From contig NZ_CP171843.1 in the NCBI RefSeq assembly GCF_048020265.1, positions 1,488,001 to 1,552,000 of the forward strand: a stretch of 64,000 nucleotides of DNA, given 5' to 3'. The notes under the pieces were generated by a model. It was not told where the DNA came from, did not search any database, and worked only from the letters and a program-made list of their open reading frames with translations. The position numbers were made by a program, and so were the translations under genes. Below are positions 8,134 through 16,345 of the stretch, one piece after another. The stretch comes from Limnohabitans_A sp048020265. Its GTDB lineage: Bacteria; Pseudomonadota; Gammaproteobacteria; Burkholderiales; Burkholderiaceae_C. Positions within the stretch are counted from its first letter, which is position 1. Each line of letters opens with the position of its first letter.

Positions 8134-9183
8134 TCAGGAAAACAAACGACGCGCCTGAGGCGTGCCCGCCGACAACTCGCGCTCCGCCAGCGCGTCGTAG
8201 AGCTGCTGCAAATCTGTTGCAATTTGATCGAGCACGTCATCGCCCAAAATCTGACCATTGCCATCGGTCACCACGCCGTCCATGTGCTCTGCGAGCAAAC
8301 GGGCCGCCTCGCGCAAGCGCTCGAAGGGATGGTCTTCACGGGCAATTTGCGGTACATCCAGGCTGAGTGAAAACTCGCGAATCGCAGACAAAGCCGGGTC
8401 TTCGGCCATGGCAGCTTGGGTGTCAAACGTCAGCGACAAAACAGGCGGTAAGCCCGCCACAGCGGCAGGCAGCACCATGCGACCCGGAATCACCCCGGCC
8501 ACAAAACCCAGTCGCGCCGCATGCTGCTGGATGTAGCCGGGACTCCAGGCCGAAGCGCGAGCACAGACCGTGAAACTCAGCTGGGCATCGTGTGCGCTGG
8601 CAAATTGGTCAAGTTCACGCGCACGCGCCACTTCTTCGAGCATGTCACTGAAACTGGCGCTGCCGCCCACAGCATCGGCAAAAGCCTGGGTTTTGACCAC
8701 AAACTCTGAAAACTCGATGTTGTTGAGTGCCCCTACTCGGTTGGCCAGCTGAACACCCGCCTGAAAGGCCGTGTAGCGACGGCCAGCCGTCAAAACCTCC
8801 CACTCGCCACTGAGTTCGCTGCAACCCTCGACATGAAAAGGCTTGGTGCCGACACGGCGGGTCACGGGCAAAGCCGCCAAAGCGGCGTCCCCGGAGACAG
8901 GGTGGTCCACATCGATGGTGGCGATCACATCGATCAAGGCGTCCAGCTGAGGCTTGCGCTCGGGCTGGGGCAGACTGGCAAAGTCGTCGGTGAGGACGGG
9001 CTCGCGGAGCTCGGAAGACTCAGGCAAGGCATCTGGCGTGACCAACTCGGGCTCTGTCTGGGGCTCAGCCTGGCGCGGTGCATTTTTGCGTGAGGTCCAA
9101 TAGTTGTAGACCACCACGGCGCCCACAGTGAGGGCCCCGATGGCGGCTAGACTCAACTGCAATGAACTCATCGATTCCAACAT
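8134..9183 (-). CDS. zipA: ZipA-like cell division protein
   Basis: A 349-residue protein with one N-terminal membrane segment (about residues 8-27), a short acidic and proline-containing linker (about 30-75), and a C-terminal region (about 80-335) resembling the ZipA FtsZ-binding domain, including ALIDVIATIDVDHPVSGD. ZipA tethers FtsZ to the membrane at the division site. The linker is much shorter than in E. coli. The position between smc and ligA is the usual one for this gene in Burkholderiales. The smc stop is 7 bases upstream. GAGG lies 5 bases before the first ATG (9183); a second ATG at 9171 is also possible. Confidence 0.8.
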   Translation of the reverse strand: MLESMSSLQLSLAAIGALTVGAVVVYNYWTSRKNAPRQAEPQTEPELVTPDALPESSELREPVLTDDFASLPQPERKPQLDALIDVIATIDVDHPVSGDAALAALPVTRRVGTKPFHVEGCSELSGEWEVLTAGRRYTAFQAGVQLANRVGALNNIEFSEFVVKTQAFADAVGGSASFSDMLEEVARARELDQFASAHDAQLSFTVCARASAWSPGYIQQHAARLGFVAGVIPGRMVLPAAVAGLPPVLSLTFDTQAAMAEDPALSAIREFSLSLDVPQIAREDHPFERLREAARLLAEHMDGVVTDGNGQILGDDVLDQIATDLQQLYDALAERELSAGTPQARRLFS

Positions 9184-9190
9184 AACTTCC

Positions 9191-12100
9191 TCAGGCCACG
9201 TCGGCCATTGACACTGCGGACTCCATGTCCACAGCCACGATGCGTGACACGCCTTGCTCCTGCATGGTCACTCCAATCAACTGCTCGGCCATTTCCATGG
9301 CGATCTTGTTGTGGCTGATGAACAGGAACTGGGTCTCTTTACCCATGCCCGCCACCAGCTTGGCGTAGCGCTCGGTGTTGGCGTCGTCCAGCGGCGCGTC
9401 CACCTCGTCGAGCAAGCAAAACGGTGCAGGGTTGAGCTGAAAAATCGCAAACACCAGCGCGATCGCCGTGAGGGCCTTCTCGCCACCCGACAGCAAATGG
9501 ATAGTCTGGTTTTTCTTGCCGGGCGGCTGCGCCAGCACCTGCACGCCCGCGTCCAGAATTTCGTCGCCGGTCATCACCAAACGCGCATTGCCGCCGCCAA
9601 ACAGCTCCGGGAACATACGGCTGAAATGCTCGTTGACGATCTTGAAGGTGCCGCCCAGCAATTCGCGGGTCTCGGCGTCGATCTTGCGGATCGCGTCTTC
9701 CAGCGTGTTCATGGCATCGGTCAGGTCGGCGCACTGGGAGTCCAGGAACACCTTGCGCTCGCGCGAGGTGGTCAGCTCTTCCAGCGCGGCCAGGTTGACC
9801 GGGCCCAAGGCCGTGATCTCGCGGTGGATGCGGTCGATCTCGCCTTGCAGGCCCGTCACGCGCACCTGGCCCGCCTCAATCGAAGCGGCAACGGCCTCCA
9901 GATCGGCTTGGGCATCGGCCAGCAGCTGGGTGTATTGCTCCAGACCCAGGCGGGCGGCTTGTTCCTTGAGCTGTAAATCGGTGATGCGCTGGCGCAAGGG
10001 GTCGAGTTCACGCTCGAAGCTCACGCGGCGTTCGTCGCTGGCACGCAGTTTAGCCGTCAGGTCGTCGTAGGCGCTGCGGCAAGCGCCCAGGGCTTGCTCG
10101 CGCTCGAGCTTGACGGCCAGCACATTTTGCAGACCGGCTTGGGCGGCGGCATCGGTCAGGCGGCTGAGTTCGTCGCGGGCGCGCTGCATTTCGGCGTCGA
10201 TGCTACTCATCTGCTGCTGTGCGGTCTCGATGGTGCGCTGCAGCTCGGCGCGGCGGGCGTCCAGGCTGCGTTGTGAGAACTGGGCTTCTTGCGCCCGGCG
10301 CTCCAGGCTGCGCTGTTGTTCGCGGCATTCGGCCAGCTTGCGCTCGGCTTCGATCACCCGTTCGTCCAGCTGGGCGTGGCGCTCTTGGGTGTCGGCCAGC
10401 TGCATGTCGAGCTCTTCAAAACGGGCCTCGGCGGTGACGCGGCGCTCTTGCAGCTCGTCCAGCAAGGCCTCGACTTCAGCCAGGTCGTTGTTGATCTGCT
10501 CGCTGCGGGCACGGGTTTGCGCCACCAGCTGAGACAGGCGCAAGGTCTCAACCTGCAACTCGTGCGTGCGCGACTGGCTTTCGCTGGCTTCGCGGCGCAC
10601 GGTGATCAAGCGCTGCGAGGCGTCGGCATAGGCCGCTTCGGCCCGCACCAAAGCGCTGCGGCTTTCTTCCGAAATCAGGGTTTGGGCACGCAGCTGCTTT
10701 TCCAGGTTCTCGATCTCCTGGGCACGGCCCAGCAAACCGGCTTGCTCGGAGTCTTGGGCGTAAAACACCACGCTGTTGAGATCCACCGCATGGCCGGCCT
10801 GCACAAAGAGGGTTTCGCCCGCTTGCAGCTGGCTGCGCCAGGCCAGCGCGTCTTCGATGTTGGGGGCGGTGTAACAGCCTTGCAGCCAGTCGGTCAACAG
10901 GGCCGACAAGCCGGCATCGTGAACGCGCAGCAACTCGGCCAGAGACTTGCAGCCCAAGGGCATGCCGCTGCGCGGCGCGGCTTTGGCGGCCAAAGGCGGG
11001 CTGAAAAAGCTGAGTTTGGCGGGCGGCGCATCGTTGGCGAACGAGCGCACCATGTCCAGGCGCGAGACTTCCAGGGCCGACAGGCGCTCGCGCAGCGCGG
11101 ATTCGAGGGCGTTTTCCCAACCCGGCTCGATGTGGATTCGGCTCCAGAGTCCTTCGAGTCCCTCCATGCCGTGCTTGGCTAGCCAGGGTTTGAGCTTGCC
11201 GTCGGTGCGCACTTTCTCTTGCAGGGCCTTGAGCGCCTCGATGCGGGCGCTCAGATCGGCCAGCTTGGCCGATTCCTGGTTCACGGCGCTTTGGCGCGTG
11301 CGGCGGTCTTCGTCGAGTGCGGGCACCTGCTCTTGCAGATCCTGCAGTCGGGCTTCGGCCTCGGCCGACAGAGCCTCGGCTTCGGTCAGTTGTTCTTGCA
11401 AGTGACTCAGCCGGGTCTCGTCGGGCGCAGCCAAGGCGTTGCGGTCGGTCAGCAAGCGTTCGCGGCGCTGCTCCAGCTGGCGCGATTGTTCTTCCACGTT
11501 GCGCTGCTCGGCCGCCAGCACGCCAATTTGCTGCTGCACCTGCACCACGGTGGCGCGTTGGGCGGTGGCGTCGTTTTGGGCTTTGCGCAGGGCTTCTTCC
11601 AGATCGGGCAGCGCCATGGCCTGGTCTTCGACCTGGGCGGCCAAGGTCATGCTCTGGTCTTCGGCCATGGCCGCTTGCTCAGCCAGGGTTTCCAGCTCGG
11701 CCTGGGCGTCCTGGCTGCGGGTGCCCCATTGGGCGGTTTGTTCCACCAGCTGCTGCAGGCGCTGCTCGGCACGTTGGCGGCCTTCCACCACAAAGCGGAT
11801 TTCGGCCTCCAGCCGCCCCACTTCGGCGCTGGCTTCGTACAGCTTGCCTTGCGCCTGGTTGACCTGGTCACCTGCGGCGTAATGCGCCTGGCGAATGGTT
11901 TCCAGATCGGCCTCGACGTGACGCAGATCGGCCATGCGCGATTCGAGCGCGTTCACGGCCTGGTCCACGTCCGACTTCATGCGGCCTTGGTCGGCCTCGG
12001 CATCACGGCGCTTCAAAAACCACAGCTGGTGCTGCTTGAGCGTGCTATCGGCCTGCAGCTGGTTGTAGCGAGTGGCGACTTCGGCCTGCTTTTCCAGCTT

Positions 12101-12718
12101 TTCCAAATTCGCATTCAGCTCGCGCAGGATGTCGTCGACCCGGGTCAGGTTCTCACGGGTATCGGACAAACGGTTTTCGGTCTCGCGGCGGCGTTCCTTG
12201 TATTTGGAGACACCTGCAGCCTCTTCGAGGAACAAACGCAGCTCTTCGGGGCGCGACTCGATGATGCGGCTAATCGTCCCTTGGCCGATGATGGCGTAGG
12301 CGCGGGGCCCGAGACCCGTGCCCAAAAACACGTCCTGCACGTCGCGGCGGCGCACGGGTTGGTTGTTGATGTAGTAGCTGCTGTTGCCGTCGCGGGTGAG
12401 CACACGCTTGACGGCGATTTCGGCAAATTGGCCCCATTGACCGCCCGCACGGTGGTCTTCGTTGCTGAACACCAGCTCCACGCTGGCGCGGCTGGCCGGT
12501 TTGCGGGTGGTGGTGCCATTGAAGATGACGTCCTGCATGGATTCGCCACGCAACTCCGACGCTTTGGACTCGCCCAATACCCAACGTACCGCATCCATGA
12601 TGTTGGATTTACCGCAACCGTTGGGCCCGACCACGCCCACCAGTTGCCCGGGCAGCAGGAAGTTGGTCGGTTCGGCAAACGATTTGAAGCCTGAAAGCTT
12701 GATGGAATTGAGGCGCAC
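9191..12718 (-). CDS. smc: Chromosome segregation ATPase SMC
   Basis: Condensin ATPase, 1175 residues, the usual size. The P-loop GPNGCGKSN is at residues 31-39, followed by long heptad coiled coils (about 165-500 and 680-1020), a hinge (about 515-660, containing PWLAKHGMEGLEGL), and a C-terminal signature LSGGEKALTAIAL with Walker B FCLLDEVDAPLDD. Family members begin VRLNSIKLSGFKSF, so the GTG at 12718 is chosen over an upstream ATG at 12778 that would add 20 unconserved residues. There is no clear Shine-Dalgarno. It heads the smc-zipA-ligA-def unit and is divergent from dapC across 140 bases. Confidence 0.95.
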   Translation of the reverse strand: MRLNSIKLSGFKSFAEPTNFLLPGQLVGVVGPNGCGKSNIMDAVRWVLGESKASELRGESMQDVIFNGTTTRKPASRASVELVFSNEDHRAGGQWGQFAEIAVKRVLTRDGNSSYYINNQPVRRRDVQDVFLGTGLGPRAYAIIGQGTISRIIESRPEELRLFLEEAAGVSKYKERRRETENRLSDTRENLTRVDDILRELNANLEKLEKQAEVATRYNQLQADSTLKQHQLWFLKRRDAEADQGRMKSDVDQAVNALESRMADLRHVEADLETIRQAHYAAGDQVNQAQGKLYEASAEVGRLEAEIRFVVEGRQRAEQRLQQLVEQTAQWGTRSQDAQAELETLAEQAAMAEDQSMTLAAQVEDQAMALPDLEEALRKAQNDATAQRATVVQVQQQIGVLAAEQRNVEEQSRQLEQRRERLLTDRNALAAPDETRLSHLQEQLTEAEALSAEAEARLQDLQEQVPALDEDRRTRQSAVNQESAKLADLSARIEALKALQEKVRTDGKLKPWLAKHGMEGLEGLWSRIHIEPGWENALESALRERLSALEVSRLDMVRSFANDAPPAKLSFFSPPLAAKAAPRSGMPLGCKSLAELLRVHDAGLSALLTDWLQGCYTAPNIEDALAWRSQLQAGETLFVQAGHAVDLNSVVFYAQDSEQAGLLGRAQEIENLEKQLRAQTLISEESRSALVRAEAAYADASQRLITVRREASESQSRTHELQVETLRLSQLVAQTRARSEQINNDLAEVEALLDELQERRVTAEARFEELDMQLADTQERHAQLDERVIEAERKLAECREQQRSLERRAQEAQFSQRSLDARRAELQRTIETAQQQMSSIDAEMQRARDELSRLTDAAAQAGLQNVLAVKLEREQALGACRSAYDDLTAKLRASDERRVSFERELDPLRQRITDLQLKEQAARLGLEQYTQLLADAQADLEAVAASIEAGQVRVTGLQGEIDRIHREITALGPVNLAALEELTTSRERKVFLDSQCADLTDAMNTLEDAIRKIDAETRELLGGTFKIVNEHFSRMFPELFGGGNARLVMTGDEILDAGVQVLAQPPGKKNQTIHLLSGGEKALTAIALVFAIFQLNPAPFCLLDEVDAPLDDANTERYAKLVAGMGKETQFLFISHNKIAMEMAEQLIGVTMQEQGVSRIVAVDMESAVSMADVA

Positions 12719-12846
12719 GGCGGTATCAGATCGGGTAAAAGGGCCAGCCCAAACGGCCAACACAGTGCAAAACGGCAATGTTACCCGACAGGCATGGTGA
12801 AAAACGCGCTGACAAGCCCAAGGACCAACAGGTACCCTCCATCCCG

Positions 12847-12858
12847 GATAATCATGGG
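12847..12858 (+). promoter_or_regulatory. Candidate -10 element for a leaderless dapC transcript
   Basis: GATAAT at 12847-12852 is followed by CATGGG and then the dapC ATG at 12859. The spacing places the expected transcription start on the start codon. No Shine-Dalgarno is present and the -35 region is poor. Confidence 0.4.
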
Positions 12859-14073
12859 ATGAATCCCCTCCTCGCCAAACTTCAACCCTATCCTTTTGAA
12901 CGGCTCAAGAAGCTGTTCGCCAGCGTCACCCCCAGCCCGGCTCTGCGCCACATCAGCTTAGGCATCGGCGAGCCCAAACACGCCACGCCCGCTTTCATTC
13001 AGGAAGCGCTCAAGGCCTCTGTCGCCACTGGCCTATCGGCCTACCCGGCCACAGCGGGCGAGCCCAGCCTGCGCAAAGCCTGCGCAGGCTGGCTGCAAAG
13101 CCGTTACCGCCTGACCCTGGACCCGGCCACGCAGATCCTGCCCGTGAACGGTTCGCGCGAAGCCCTGTTTGCCCTGACGCAAACCGTGATCGACCCGACC
13201 CGGCCTGGCGCCACAGTGGTCAGCCCCAACCCGTTTTATCAAATCTACGAAGGCGCGGCCTTGCTGTCGGGGGCTGAGCCGTATTACGTGCCCAGCGACC
13301 CGGCGCGCAACTTTGCCAACGATTGGGACAGCGTGCCCGCCGACGTTTGGGCCCGCACGCAGCTTTTGTTCGTTTGCTCGCCGGGCAACCCCACCGGGGC
13401 GGTGATGCCCCTGTCTGAGTGGGAAAAGCTGTTTGCCCTGTCGGACCAACACGGTTTCGTGATCGCGTCCGACGAGTGCTACAGCGAGATTTATTTCCGA
13501 GAAGAAGCGCCCTTGGGCGGACTGGAAGCTGCGCATCAGCTCGGCCGCACCGACTTCAAACGCCTGATCGCCTTCACGAGTCTCAGTAAACGCAGCAATG
13601 TGCCCGGCCTGCGCAGCGGCTTTGTGGCCGGAGATGCGGCCATCATCAAGCAGTTTTTACTCTACCGCACCTACCATGGCAGCGCCATGAGCCCTGTGGT
13701 GCAAGCGGCCAGTGTGGCCGCCTGGGGCGACGAAGTCCATGTGGTGGACAACCGCAACCAGTACCGCACCAAGTTTGCCCAGGTCACGCCCGTGCTGGCC
13801 GAAGTGCTGGATGTGAAACTGCCCGACGCCAGCTTTTACCTCTGGGCGGGCGTGCCTGCGGGCTGGCAAGGCGACGACGCCGGGTTTGCCCAAGCTCTCT
13901 ACCAAGCAGAACACGTGACCGTACTGCCCGGCAGCTATTTGGCGCGTGACTTCAATGGCAGCAACCCCGGCCAGGGCCGCATCCGCATGGCGCTGGTGGC
14001 CGAAACCGCCGAGTGCCTGGAAGCGGCCGAGCGCATCGCCCGCTTTGTGCGTTCGCACCCCCACAAGGCCTGA
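12859..14073 (+). CDS. dapC: Succinyldiaminopimelate transaminase DapC
   Basis: Converts N-succinyl-2-amino-6-ketopimelate to N-succinyl-LL-diaminopimelate in lysine and peptidoglycan synthesis. The 404-residue class I aminotransferase has FVCSPGNPTGAVM, SDECYSEIYF and the PLP lysine in TSLSKRSNVPGLRSG. MNPLLAKLQPYPFERL is the usual family N-terminus, so the ATG at 12859 is chosen although the frame is open to 12778. The next gene, 3 bases away, is dapE, two steps on in the same branch. dapD, often between them in this order of bacteria, is not here. Confidence 0.92.
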   Translation: MNPLLAKLQPYPFERLKKLFASVTPSPALRHISLGIGEPKHATPAFIQEALKASVATGLSAYPATAGEPSLRKACAGWLQSRYRLTLDPATQILPVNGSREALFALTQTVIDPTRPGATVVSPNPFYQIYEGAALLSGAEPYYVPSDPARNFANDWDSVPADVWARTQLLFVCSPGNPTGAVMPLSEWEKLFALSDQHGFVIASDECYSEIYFREEAPLGGLEAAHQLGRTDFKRLIAFTSLSKRSNVPGLRSGFVAGDAAIIKQFLLYRTYHGSAMSPVVQAASVAAWGDEVHVVDNRNQYRTKFAQVTPVLAEVLDVKLPDASFYLWAGVPAGWQGDDAGFAQALYQAEHVTVLPGSYLARDFNGSNPGQGRIRMALVAETAECLEAAERIARFVRSHPHKA

Positions 14074-14076
14074 AGC

Positions 14077-15258
14077 ATGAACACCACCACCCGCCCCTCC
14101 GTTTGCCACGACACCTTGCGCCTGGCCGAGCAGCTGATCGCCCGTCCATCCGTCACGCCAGAAGATGCGGGTTGCCTCGACCTGATCGCCGACGCTTTGA
14201 AGCCCCTGGGCTTCGTTTGCGAATTCATGGACTCCGGCCCCGAGACTTTCCGCGTGCGCAACCTCTGGGCCAAACGCGCAGGCACTTCGGGCCAGACCCT
14301 GGCTTTTGCCGGACACACCGACGTGGTGCCCACCGGGCCGCTCACGCAATGGGACAGCGACCCCTTCACCCCCACCCACAAGGATGGCAAGCTGTTCGGG
14401 CGCGGCGCCAGCGACATGAAAACCTCGCTGGCGGCGATGGTCGTGGCGGTGCAGGAGTTTTTGGTGGCCAACCCCAATCCGGCTTTGGGCATCGCCTTTT
14501 TGCTGACCAGCGACGAAGAAGGCCCGGCCCTTGACGGCACCGTGATCGTTTGTGAAAAGCTCCAGGCCCGTGGTGACGCGCCGCAGTATTGCATCGTGGG
14601 CGAACCCACCTCGGTGCAGCAAACGGGCGACATGATCAAGAACGGCCGACGCGGCACCCTGAGCGGCAAGCTGACCGTCAAAGGTGTGCAGGGCCACATC
14701 GCCTACCCACACTTGGCCGACAACCCGATCCACCGTCTGGCCCCCGCGCTGGCCGAGCTGGTCAGCATCCGCTGGGACGAAGGCAATGCCTTTTTCCCCC
14801 CCACCAGCTGGCAGGTGAGCAACATCCATGCGGGCACGGGCGCGAGCAATGTGATCCCGGGCGACTGCGTGGTGGATTTCAACTTCCGCTTTTGCACCGA
14901 ATCCACGCCTGAGAGCCTGCAGCAGCGGCTGCAAGCCGTTTTGGACCAGCACGGTCTGACCTACGAGCTGAAATGGACTCTGGGCGGCCGCCCCTTCCTT
15001 ACCACGCCCGGTACTTTGGTGGCCGCCATACAACAAGCCATCACCGACGAAACCGGCTTGACGACCGAGCTGTCCACCACAGGCGGCACGAGCGATGGCC
15101 GATTCATCGCGCAGATCTGTCCGCAAGTGATCGAGTTCGGCCCGCCCAATGCGACCATCCACAAGGTCAATGAACATGTGGCGTTGTCCGACATCGCGCC
15201 CCTGAAAAACATCTACCGCCGCACACTGGAACAACTCAACCTGGGCCTGTCGGCATGA
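14077..15258 (+). CDS. dapE: Succinyl-diaminopimelate desuccinylase DapE
   Basis: Zinc hydrolase that releases succinate from N-succinyl-LL-diaminopimelate. The 393-residue M20-family protein shows the metal-binding FAGHTDVVPTGP, GRGASDMKTS (bridging Asp), catalytic Glu in TSDEEGPA, and the C-terminal metal His in FGPPNATIHKVNEHV. Length is slightly above the usual 375-385, because of extra N-terminal residues. It lies 3 bases after dapC and is surely co-transcribed. Confidence 0.95.
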   Translation: MNTTTRPSVCHDTLRLAEQLIARPSVTPEDAGCLDLIADALKPLGFVCEFMDSGPETFRVRNLWAKRAGTSGQTLAFAGHTDVVPTGPLTQWDSDPFTPTHKDGKLFGRGASDMKTSLAAMVVAVQEFLVANPNPALGIAFLLTSDEEGPALDGTVIVCEKLQARGDAPQYCIVGEPTSVQQTGDMIKNGRRGTLSGKLTVKGVQGHIAYPHLADNPIHRLAPALAELVSIRWDEGNAFFPPTSWQVSNIHAGTGASNVIPGDCVVDFNFRFCTESTPESLQQRLQAVLDQHGLTYELKWTLGGRPFLTTPGTLVAAIQQAITDETGLTTELSTTGGTSDGRFIAQICPQVIEFGPPNATIHKVNEHVALSDIAPLKNIYRRTLEQLNLGLSA

Positions 15259-15298
15259 GCGTTTGGCCCACCACGTGCCGCTCCATAAGCGCCTTTAC

Positions 15299-15330
15299 CC
15301 GTCACTGCGAGCGAAGCGCGGCAGTCCTGG
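15299..15330. repeat. REP-like dispersed intergenic repeat copy
   Basis: Between dapE and prmB there is a 32-base stretch with the core GCGAGCGAAGCGCGGCAG, preceded by CCGTCACT. The ends ACTGC and GCAGT are inverted repeats. The core resembles a palindromic intergenic repeat (CGTCA-N-TGCGAGCG-AAGCG-N-GCA type) that recurs in many proteobacterial genomes. I noticed no second copy in this window. It ends about 7 bases before the prmB start and covers its ribosome-binding region. Confidence 0.5.
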
Positions 15331-15337
15331 AGTCCCA

Positions 15338-16207
15338 ATGCATCTGAACGAACTGATCGCGCAATCGACCGAGCGCCTGACCCAAGCCCAGCTCGCCTTT
15401 GGCCACGGCACCCAAAGCGCTTTTGACGAAGCCGTCTGGCTCGTGCTGTGGCGCTTGGGCCTGCCACTCGACACCGATCTGGACGAAGCGGGCCAGCAAG
15501 CCATAACGATTGAGCAGCAAGCGGCTTGCGCTGCGCTGATCGAGGAACGCATCACCACCCGCAAGCCCGCTGCCTACCTGACCCGCGAAGCCTGGTTACA
15601 AGGCGTATCGTTTTACATCGACGAGCGTGCCATCGTGCCGCGCAGCCTGATCGCCGAGGTGCTGGCCGACGGCACCATTGACGCCTGGCTGAGCGACCAG
15701 ACCCGGCAAGTGCTGGACCTGTGCACCGGCAACGGCAGCCTGGCCGTGCTGGCGGCGCTGGCTTGGCCCGAGGTGCAGGTGACAGGGGCTGACATTTCAG
15801 ATGACGCTTTAGCAGTGGCCGCCATCAACATGGCACGCCACGAACTGCAAGAGCGCGTATCGCTGGTGCACAGCGATGGCCTGGGCAATTTGCCCGGCCC
15901 GTTTGATTTGATCCTGTGCAACCCGCCTTATGTGTGCCAAGCCAGCATGGACGCCCTGCCCGCCGAATACCGCGCCGAGCCCGAACTGGCACTGGCAGGC
16001 GGCGCTGACGGCATGGACTTTGTGCGCCAGCTTCTGAAAGACGCCCCCTCGCGCATGAGCGAACACGCCCTGTTGGTGCTGGAGATTGGCAACGAGGTGG
16101 ATCACTTCACCGCTGCCTTTCCCGAACTCGAAGTCGCCTGGCTCGACACCAGCGCGGGCGACGACCAGGTGCTCCTCATCACACGAGAGGCCCTGCTCGC
16201 TCTTTGA
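15338..16207 (+). CDS. prmB: Release-factor-family / ribosomal protein uL3 glutamine methyltransferase PrmB
   Basis: N5-glutamine methyltransferase of the HemK/PrmB group; PrmB modifies ribosomal protein uL3. The 289-residue protein has the SAM-binding loop LDLCTGNGSLAV (127-137) and the catalytic NPPY (195-198). MHLNELIAQSTERL matches the PrmB N-terminus better than PrmC. The start at 15338 is chosen over an upstream ATG at 15263 whose 25 codons run through a repeat element. A weak GGAG precedes it. It follows dapE in the same direction. Confidence 0.88.
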   Translation: MHLNELIAQSTERLTQAQLAFGHGTQSAFDEAVWLVLWRLGLPLDTDLDEAGQQAITIEQQAACAALIEERITTRKPAAYLTREAWLQGVSFYIDERAIVPRSLIAEVLADGTIDAWLSDQTRQVLDLCTGNGSLAVLAALAWPEVQVTGADISDDALAVAAINMARHELQERVSLVHSDGLGNLPGPFDLILCNPPYVCQASMDALPAEYRAEPELALAGGADGMDFVRQLLKDAPSRMSEHALLVLEIGNEVDHFTAAFPELEVAWLDTSAGDDQVLLITREALLAL

Positions 16208-16316
16208 CGCCATGCCCGCGCTACCTCTATCCATCCCACAGGCGCATCGGCGAAAATAGCCGGCTCTCGAATTTTCAAAGTAAGCGCCGACGCTGACCCT
16301 GCCCCTGCCCCACATT

Positions 16317-16333
16317 CCCGGATCGGTTCCGGG
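16317..16333 (+). other. Hairpin just upstream of the ABC-F gene
   Basis: CCCGGA-TCGGT-TCCGGG forms a perfect 6-bp stem with a 5-base loop, ending 12 bases before the ATG at 16346, where a ribosome-binding site would be expected. No U-run follows, so it is not a terminator. Confidence 0.4.
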
Positions 16334-16345
16334 CAACCGCTTTCC

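Noticed and set aside
11219..12694. 491-codon open frame on the plus strand
   Set aside because: Antisense to the smc N-terminal half; no recognisable domain and shadow-like composition.
13657..15234. 525-codon open frame on the minus strand
   Set aside because: Antisense to dapC and dapE, which have intact catalytic motifs.
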